Under the pieces are notes generated by a model. That model saw nothing but the letters and a program-made list of their open reading frames with translations, did not search any database and was not told the DNA's origin. 10,278 nucleotides of DNA from Acidobacteriota bacterium. GTDB taxonomy: Bacteria > Acidobacteriota > Blastocatellia > Pyrinomonadales > Pyrinomonadaceae. Position numbers and translations under genes: made by a program. The stretch spans positions 1-10,278 of the forward strand of contig JAKOSS010000847.1 in NCBI GenBank assembly GCA_029777145.1, given 5' to 3'. Numbering within the stretch: the first letter of the stretch is position 1; each line of letters starts with the position of its first letter. Below, piece after piece: positions 6,684 to 10,278 of the stretch.

Positions 6684-6709
6684 CCACCGTTCAAAGTGAA
6701 TTTATTCCA
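6684..6709 (-). promoter_or_regulatory. Candidate ECF-type promoter of the subtilase gene (TGGAATAAA motif)
   Basis: On the minus strand TGGAATAAA (6701-6709) is followed after 11 bases by CGGTGG (6684-6689). The motif starts 29 nt before the ATG at 6671. The same 9-mer, with GC before it, lies 31 nt before the first gene of the ECF operon. GGAA-type -35 elements are typical of ECF sigma factors; the -10 part is unclear here. Confidence 0.35.
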
Positions 6710-6837
6710 GCGGCGGTACGCCGAAACGGTCGGAACCGACGGATCTATCAAATCTCCACTTTCAAATTTCAATTAATTGTGATCGATGAAGGTAGTTCTG
6801 GGTGCTAAAGAATTCAGACGTATTTTGGGATTTCGAC

Positions 6838-6864
6838 CGCGAATTACGCGAAATGCGCGAAGAG
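6838..6864. repeat. Three 9-base CGCGAANNN tandem units
   Basis: CGCGAATTA, CGCGAAATG and CGCGAAGAG lie head to tail just past the anti-sigma stop codon. It is a small spacer repeat of unknown role. The rest of 6672-6868 holds no supportable gene. Confidence 0.55.
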
Positions 6865-6868
6865 ATCG

Positions 6869-7171
6869 TTATTCCGACTCGGATTCAAGCGCCCGGCGGA
6901 TGCGGTCTTTCGCATCCGGGCTCAAGGTGGTCTGGATTTCTTCAGAGTCTATCTTTTCGCCATGGACATGGAAGACATCGTGAAGGAAGCCGATGTTGTT
7001 AGCGTATGTTTTGCACGCCTTGCAACTAAGAAGATGCAGGCGGATTCGGATGCGTTCGGCGAAGGTCAGATTGCGGTCGAGGGCGTACGACAAGAGCGGC
7101 ACGATGTCGCGGCACTCATCACCCATGCGCGAGAACCAACGTTTGATCTTCATTTTGAGACCGTCCGCCAT
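6869..7171 (-). CDS. Zinc-finger (zf-HC2/ZAS-type) anti-sigma factor
   Basis: The 100-aa protein carries the zinc-binding anti-sigma signature: C20 in MGDECRDIVPLLS, then H46-x3-C50-x2-C53 in RLHLLSCKAC. This form (Cys, then HxxxCxxC) typically holds its cognate ECF sigma factor inactive until a redox or envelope signal. No membrane span is seen, so it should be soluble. The C-terminus, TLSPDAKDRIRRALESESE, is a short charged helix. I start at ATG 7171 because it shares its A with the TGA of the sigma gene (TGATG overlap) and has AGAGGG upstream. The inner ATG at 7153 has no such site, and a start at 7282 would run into the sigma gene. The overlap implies translational coupling with the sigma factor, as expected for a cognate pair. 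Confidence 0.85.
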   Translation of the reverse strand: MADGLKMKIKRWFSRMGDECRDIVPLLSYALDRNLTFAERIRIRLHLLSCKACKTYANNIGFLHDVFHVHGEKIDSEEIQTTLSPDAKDRIRRALESESE

Positions 7172-7779
7172 CAGTGACTTGCCCTCTTGAACCAGTTTAG
7201 ATCGACGCACCGGCGCAAATGAAGTCGTGCTCGGTGCATCATTACCCAAAAATTGCTTTGCGTGATCTGCAGATATTCGCAAATTTCGACGCTGTCATAG
7301 CCGTCGAGTTCGCGCAGTGTGAAGACGTTCGCTACCCGTTCGGGCAACTTGCCGAGACAGTTCGAAACGGCAACGCGGAATTCCGCATGTTCCAAAGCGC
7401 TCTCGGGATCTTCATTCCACGCCGTCGGCTTGGACGCCGCTGTCCAATGACCCTTGCCGGGGCCGTCCGCCTGATACATGAATTCGTAACCGGAAACGTC
7501 GGTATCGTCCTGATCCAGCTCGACTTCGCGGCTGCGTCGCCGGTAATAGTCGATGATCTTATGCTTCAGAATCCCGCAGAGCCATGTTCTTTCGGACGAC
7601 TGACCGCCGAAATTCGAGCGCGACTGCATCGCCGCGAGCAATGTTTCCTGAACCAGATCCTCCGCCGCCGCTTCGTTGCGGACGCGCGAAATCGCGAACG
7701 AAAACAGGTAGTCGCCATACATGTCCACCCAATTGGTCGGATTGAATTCGACTTTGATTTCAGCTCGCACAGGCGTCAT
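7171..7779 (-). CDS. ECF sigma-70 family RNA polymerase sigma factor (resembles the TIGR02943-type, anti-sigma-paired group)
   Basis: The 202-aa protein has sigma region 2 at about 21-85 ('NEAAAEDLVQETLLAA', 'ERTWLCGILKHKIIDYYRRR') and region 4 at about 135-195 ('LGKLPERVANVFTLRELDGY', 'EICEYLQITQSNFWVMMHRA', ending RLHLRRCVDLNWF). The linker of ~45 residues is long and carries GKGHW...PTAWNEDPESALE, which together with the LNWF ending fits the sigma group that travels with a short HxxxCxxC anti-sigma factor. The next gene here is exactly such a protein. The ATG at 7779 overlaps the TAA of the preceding 57-aa ORF (TAATG) and has GGGAG five bases upstream. Transcription likely starts before that ORF. 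The role (oxidative or envelope stress) is inferred from family habit only. Confidence 0.92.
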   Translation of the reverse strand: MTPVRAEIKVEFNPTNWVDMYGDYLFSFAISRVRNEAAAEDLVQETLLAAMQSRSNFGGQSSERTWLCGILKHKIIDYYRRRSREVELDQDDTDVSGYEFMYQADGPGKGHWTAASKPTAWNEDPESALEHAEFRVAVSNCLGKLPERVANVFTLRELDGYDSVEICEYLQITQSNFWVMMHRARLHLRRCVDLNWFKRASH

Positions 7780-7952
7780 TAGTTCTCCCGAATCAGCCTC
7801 TGAATCCTCTGGCGAAGCGACTCGGGCGCTTCTTCTTTAAGAACGGCACGCTGCAACACGGACCGCAGTTTTCGAACGTTTTCGTCGGTCGGCCCTGTTG
7901 CCCGACCGTTGCCGTTCGATCCATTTTCAAGGGGTTTGTGATTATCGTTCAT
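7779..7952 (-). CDS. 57-aa hypothetical protein, first gene of the ECF operon; anti-sigma-tail-like
   Basis: The ORF starts at ATG 7952 with a strong Shine-Dalgarno (AAGGTGG) and ends in TAA sharing bases with the sigma start (TAATG). Both features support real, coupled translation. The first 22 residues are Asn/Gly-rich and look disordered (NGSNGNGRATG). Residues ~25-57 form a charged amphipathic helix pair, 'RSVLQRAVLKEEAPESLRQR' then IQRLIREN. That segment resembles the C-terminal portion of many zinc-type anti-sigma factors (xxAPxSLRxRIxxLI), but there are no Cys residues and only one His, so it cannot be a zinc finger. It may be an accessory regulator of the sigma factor, a remnant of a duplicated anti-sigma gene, or a leader peptide. 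I do not recognise a named family. Confidence 0.7.
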   Translation of the reverse strand: MNDNHKPLENGSNGNGRATGPTDENVRKLRSVLQRAVLKEEAPESLRQRIQRLIREN

Positions 7953-8103
7953 AACCACCTTATATATCGGACGGCTTCAAGAGTTTATTCCAGCATTTCC
8001 ACCGAAGCGAATATTTTTTCGAAAAAATTGTAAGGATTTCCTGTTTCGGCCGACCAACGGGTATAAGCGCCGAATTCGACGCAAATTCATAAGGAGTTCA
8101 TAT
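7953..8103. promoter_or_regulatory. Divergent intergenic region between two ECF sigma operons
   Basis: This 151-bp AT-rich spacer must hold promoters for both directions. Leftward, TGGAATAAA (7984-7992, minus strand) and CGTCCG (7968-7973, minus strand) are separated by 10 bases and lie just before the 57-aa ORF. Rightward, the Shine-Dalgarno AAGGAG (8091-8096) precedes the ATG at 8104; a TATAAG at 8062-8067 is a possible -10 but no convincing -35 was seen. Confidence 0.5.
7968..7992 (-). promoter_or_regulatory. Candidate ECF-type promoter of the 57-aa ORF/sigma/anti-sigma operon
   Basis: GCTGGAATAAA followed by CGTCCG resembles the GGAA...CGTC layout of ECF promoters. The spacing (10 bases after the A-run) is shorter than the usual 16-17 if counted from GGAAT, so the exact elements are uncertain. 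Autoregulation by the encoded sigma factor would be typical. Confidence 0.4.
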
Positions 8104-8649
8104 ATGTCTAATCAAGCCACCCCCGAGATCTTTGAAGCCGAGGCGATGCGCCATATCGATGATCTTTTCAGGACCGCGAAGCGCATCACGATGAACCAGA
8201 TCGAAACCGAAGATCTGGTGCAGGAAACATTTATGCAGGCGTGGAAATCGTTTGATCAGTACGAGCTTGGAACGAACTGCCGAGCCTGGTTGTACAAGAT
8301 CATGTTCAACAAGTTCGATCATCACCGGCGGAAGAAGTTCACGCAGGCGAAATATTTTCAGGAGGCCGACGATCTCGTCTATCTGACCGCCGCCTACAAC
8401 GCCCCCGTCCCGGAGAATCTGTCAGACACGCAGGTGATCGCGGCGCTCGACAAACTTCCGGAGCATTATCGTTCGGTTGTCCTGCTCGCGGACGTTCACG
8501 AGTTCGACTACAAAGAGGTCGCGCAGGTTCTGGACATTCCGATCGGTACGGTGATGTCGCGCCTGAGCCGCGCCAGGACGCAGTTGCGGAAGTCGCTCGC
8601 GGACGTCGCCGCCGGTTACGGCATCGGATTGAAGTCGGTCGCCGCCTAA
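8104..8649 (+). CDS. ECF sigma-70 family RNA polymerase sigma factor (RpoE/SigR-like)
   Basis: The 181-aa protein has region 2 at about 15-80 ('QIETEDLVQETFMQAWKSFD', 'CRAWLYKIMFNKFDHHRRKK') and region 4 at about 108-165 ('ALDKLPEHYRSVVLLADVHE', 'YKEVAQVLDIPIGTVMSRLS', RARTQLRKSL). It directs RNA polymerase to a small promoter set. The ATG at 8104 has AAGGAG at 8091-8096. No anti-sigma gene follows, as an intrinsic terminator lies about 30 bases after the stop, so its regulator must be elsewhere or it is controlled by transcription. It is head-to-head with a different ECF operon, which raises the possibility of cross-control. Its sequence differs clearly from the sigma factor on the other strand, so this is not a recent duplication. 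Confidence 0.93.
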   Translation: MSNQATPEIFEAEAMRHIDDLFRTAKRITMNQIETEDLVQETFMQAWKSFDQYELGTNCRAWLYKIMFNKFDHHRRKKFTQAKYFQEADDLVYLTAAYNAPVPENLSDTQVIAALDKLPEHYRSVVLLADVHEFDYKEVAQVLDIPIGTVMSRLSRARTQLRKSLADVAAGYGIGLKSVAA

Positions 8650-8681
8650 AGGTTCCTCTTGATTCCTCCTGTTAACCGCTC

Positions 8682-8714
8682 GCGCCCGGGAAGCGTTTCC
8701 CGGGCGCTTTTTTT
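8682..8714 (+). terminator. Intrinsic (Rho-independent) terminator
   Basis: An 11-bp perfect stem, GCGCCCGGGAA (8682-8692) with TTCCCGGGCGC (8697-8707), closes a GCGT loop and is followed by seven T residues (8708-8714). It ends the plus-strand sigma transcript. The opposite strand lacks a T-run after the stem, so it should act in one direction. Confidence 0.93.
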
Positions 8715-8727
8715 CGCCAGAAATGAC

Positions 8728-8778
8728 TAGCCGCGGATTTCGCAGATGACGCTGAAAAGAGAGAAAGTTCCGCGGCTA
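8728..8778. repeat. 9-bp perfect inverted repeat TAGCCGCGG / CCGCGGCTA
   Basis: The arms at 8728-8736 and 8770-8778 are 33 bases apart, just after the LarA-like gene's stop on the minus strand. The inner sequence (TTTCGCAGATGACGC) has the look of a dispersed acidobacterial intergenic repeat, and the structure could also end or stabilise the minus-strand transcript. Confidence 0.5.
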
Positions 8779-8785
8779 AACCGAT

Positions 8786-10087
8786 TCATTCGTTTCCCGG
8801 TTCGACGAGGTAGAGGTCGCGGCCGGCGCGTTCGACGATGAGCGTATCGGAATCGCCTTCGTAGTCTTCGATCCGGAAGGTGCTCGGATCGAGATAATTG
8901 AGGTTCACCCGACGGCAAGTGTCGGCGTCGACCTGCGACGCAAGCGTGATCAGGTATCGCGAAACGTACTCACCGGTCGCAAGCCTTCGGCCGGCAAAGG
9001 AGACATGAGCGAGGTGCGCCGCGACGCAGAGGTTCGAACGCAACTCCGGTTCGTTCGCGACGCGTTCGCGTACGACCTCGAGCGGCGCGTAGCCGCCGAA
9101 TCGCTCGATCGCCTCGCCGTGCGTGTCTGAGATCGCCTTCAGGTGCGGCGCGTAGATGATCAATTCTCCGCCTTCCTCGATGACGCCGCCGAGCCTGTAG
9201 CTGGCTTTCCCTCCGAGCCAAAGATCTTCGTAATGCTCGTCGAGCAACGCGACACCGCGCCTGTATTTTCTGCCCGTGTACCTGATATGTACGCTGCGGC
9301 TGACCTCCGCGGCGCCCCGCAAAGCCTGACGGAAATCGCCGGCGAACAGCGCGTGAGTCCGTTGCCGGTCGTTCTCGTCGCGGGTGATGACCGATGTGAA
9401 CGAAATTACGTTCGCCCGGATATGATCGGCGGCGGCCTCGATCATCCGCCGGGTCGGAGTTTCAATCCTTCCGATGATCCGCTCGATCGTCGCACAGGCG
9501 CCGAGCCAATGCGTGGCGTTCGTCAGTTCAGGTCCCGCGACGCCCGGAAAGAAGTATTTTGCCCCGCCCGCGAATCCGGCGACCTCGTGCGGGACCGTGC
9601 CGCCGAAGATGAGGATCTGGTCGTAATCGGTGACGTGCCTGCTGACGGTCAGCGGAACGGGCGTGTCGATAAGTCCTCCCGTGAGATCGATCACCTCTTC
9701 GGCGGAAAGCGTCCCGATCGTCGTCAGTTCCGCGGGATCGTCCCAGCGATGATCGAACACCGATCCGAGAAGCGGAATGTCGGAGAATCGCGCCGCGCCG
9801 ATCTTCGCCAGTTTTTCGGCGTCGGTCATCGGCGGATGCGTGCCCTGCGCGACGAGCGCGTCGAATTTGGCGGCGCCGCGACCGGCCAGGATCTCTGCAG
9901 CCATCGGGAAAAGTACCGGAGTATTGTCGTCGCGGGTTTTGTCGGCGATGATCGCGAGGACGCGGGCGCCGGCCGGGATCTGACACAGAGCCGATTCGAC
10001 GATTGCACGCATCTCCTCGATGTTCAGATCCGCTTCCGGCGATCCGGTTCCGATCAGTTGATTTTTGATGATTTCGTTCACGGTCAA
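8786..10087 (-). CDS. LarA-family nickel-pincer-dependent racemase/epimerase (lactate racemase-like, DUF2088)
   Basis: The 433-aa protein matches the length and active-site pattern of LarA. VAQGTHPPMTDAE supplies H84. 'VPHEVAGFAGGAKYFFPG' supplies H167 and K177, and NATHWLGA supplies H193. The H-10-K-16-H spacing equals that of Lactobacillus plantarum LarA (H174, K184, H200), where the Lys carries the nickel-pincer cofactor. 'IIADKTRDDN' (46-55) corresponds to the SDHTRP cofactor loop. Such enzymes racemise or epimerise 2-hydroxy acids by hydride transfer; homologues act on lactate, malate, phenyllactate or gluconate. The substrate is unknown here, but the divergent neighbour is kduI, which points toward sugar acids. 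Cofactor genes larB, larC and larE are not in the window. The start is TTG at 10087, or GTG at 10081, which has a better-spaced GGA upstream. Confidence 0.87.
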   Translation of the reverse strand: MTVNEIIKNQLIGTGSPEADLNIEEMRAIVESALCQIPAGARVLAIIADKTRDDNTPVLFPMAAEILAGRGAAKFDALVAQGTHPPMTDAEKLAKIGAARFSDIPLLGSVFDHRWDDPAELTTIGTLSAEEVIDLTGGLIDTPVPLTVSRHVTDYDQILIFGGTVPHEVAGFAGGAKYFFPGVAGPELTNATHWLGACATIERIIGRIETPTRRMIEAAADHIRANVISFTSVITRDENDRQRTHALFAGDFRQALRGAAEVSRSVHIRYTGRKYRRGVALLDEHYEDLWLGGKASYRLGGVIEEGGELIIYAPHLKAISDTHGEAIERFGGYAPLEVVRERVANEPELRSNLCVAAHLAHVSFAGRRLATGEYVSRYLITLASQVDADTCRRVNLNYLDPSTFRIEDYEGDSDTLIVERAGRDLYLVEPGNE

Positions 10088-10154
10088 ATCCGGATAATCC
10101 TGCTAGAATTGTAATCGAACTCAAATAATCATAACGCGGAAGCGTTCAAAAACT
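10088..10154. promoter_or_regulatory. Divergent LarA-like/kduI intergenic region
   Basis: These 67 bases separate two divergent genes and must carry control sites for both. The sequence is AT-rich in the centre; TACAAT (minus strand, 10108-10113) could be a -10 for the LarA-like gene, but no good -35 or operator palindrome was recognised. The kduI ribosome-binding site (GCGGAAG) is moderate. Confidence 0.4.
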
Positions 10155-10278
10155 ATGTTCCAAAAGACCTACTACGCGACTAACCCGAAAAACATCGACG
10201 GCGCCGGAAATGACGAGATCCGTGCAGACTACCTGATCGACGGCCTGTTCGCAACCGACGAGATCCGGCTTAACTACC
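10155..10278 (+). CDS. kduI: 5-dehydro-4-deoxy-D-glucuronate isomerase, KduI (N-terminal fragment)
   Basis: Only 41 codons are present before the right edge. The sequence 'YYATNPKNIDGAGNDEIRAD' followed by YLIDGLFATDEIRLNY matches the N-terminus of KduI: H/Y-x-(T)-x-D/N-T-x-x-[IL]-R-x-x-[FY]-L-[IV]-x-x-[LV]-F-x-x-[DE]-E. In the family, KduI is a cytosolic zinc-dependent cupin-fold isomerase that converts 5-keto-4-deoxyuronate to 3-deoxy-glycero-2,5-hexodiulosonate in pectin and uronate breakdown; metal ligands lie later in the protein and are not visible. The ATG at 10155 is the first start after a stop-rich leader. The gene is divergent from the LarA-like gene 67 bases away. Identity is fairly secure from the motif, but only the N-terminus supports it. 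Confidence 0.78.
   Translation, partial: MFQKTYYATNPKNIDGAGNDEIRADYLIDGLFATDEIRLNY

Noticed and set aside
7172..7282. Anti-sigma factor starting at 7282
   Set aside because: That extension overlaps the conserved region 4 of the sigma factor by over 100 bases; the TGATG overlap at 7171 with its own ribosome-binding site is the better start.
9143..10114. Long plus-strand open frame (323 codons) opposite the LarA-like gene
   Set aside because: The minus strand carries complete LarA active-site motifs; the opposite frame has no family features and is Arg-rich.

Overview
The window most resembles a GC-rich member of the Acidobacteriota, probably class Blastocatellia (Pyrinomonadaceae-like). This rests on gene content (GMC oxidoreductase, glucose-dehydrogenase-like SDR, two-domain VOC protein, ECF sigma genes) and on spacers packed with degenerate 7-base tandem repeats and GC-rich palindromic repeats. 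The placement is an inference from style, not from a marker gene. No rRNA, tRNA, CRISPR array, transposase or phage gene was seen.

Layout, left to right. (1) 1-1391, minus strand: a YHS-domain protein cut by the left edge, preceded by an exported two-domain VOC (glyoxalase-fold) gene broken by an in-frame amber codon. (2) 1392-1848: a non-coding spacer holding a ~255-bp palindromic MITE/REP-like element, flanked by inverted TGGAATC-type repeats. (3) 1849-6671, minus strand, in transcription order: a subtilase fused to a glycogen-binding-type domain, an aquaporin-family channel, a glucose 1-dehydrogenase-like SDR and a GMC oxidoreductase. The last three are separated only by heptamer-repeat tracts, and one tract has become the aquaporin's C-terminal tail. 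(4) 6869-7952, minus strand: a three-gene ECF operon with stop/start overlaps, consisting of an unlisted 57-aa ORF, an ECF sigma factor and a zinc-finger anti-sigma factor. (5) 8104-8714, plus strand: a second, divergent ECF sigma gene with a strong intrinsic terminator. (6) 8786-10087, minus strand: a LarA-family nickel-pincer racemase/epimerase, divergent from the start of kduI (10155 to the right edge).

How the parts may work together. The sigma/anti-sigma pair looks like a self-contained stress or envelope switch. The subtilase gene carries the same TGGAATAAA element at nearly the same distance from its start codon as the sigma operon, so it is a candidate target. The SDR and GMC enzymes are both sugar/alcohol dehydrogenase types and may oxidise sugars in sequence, with the channel moving water or a small solute. 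The LarA homologue next to kduI suggests hydroxy-acid or uronate/aldonate metabolism. The most unusual aspect is how far short-period repeats have entered spacers, leaders and even coding ends.
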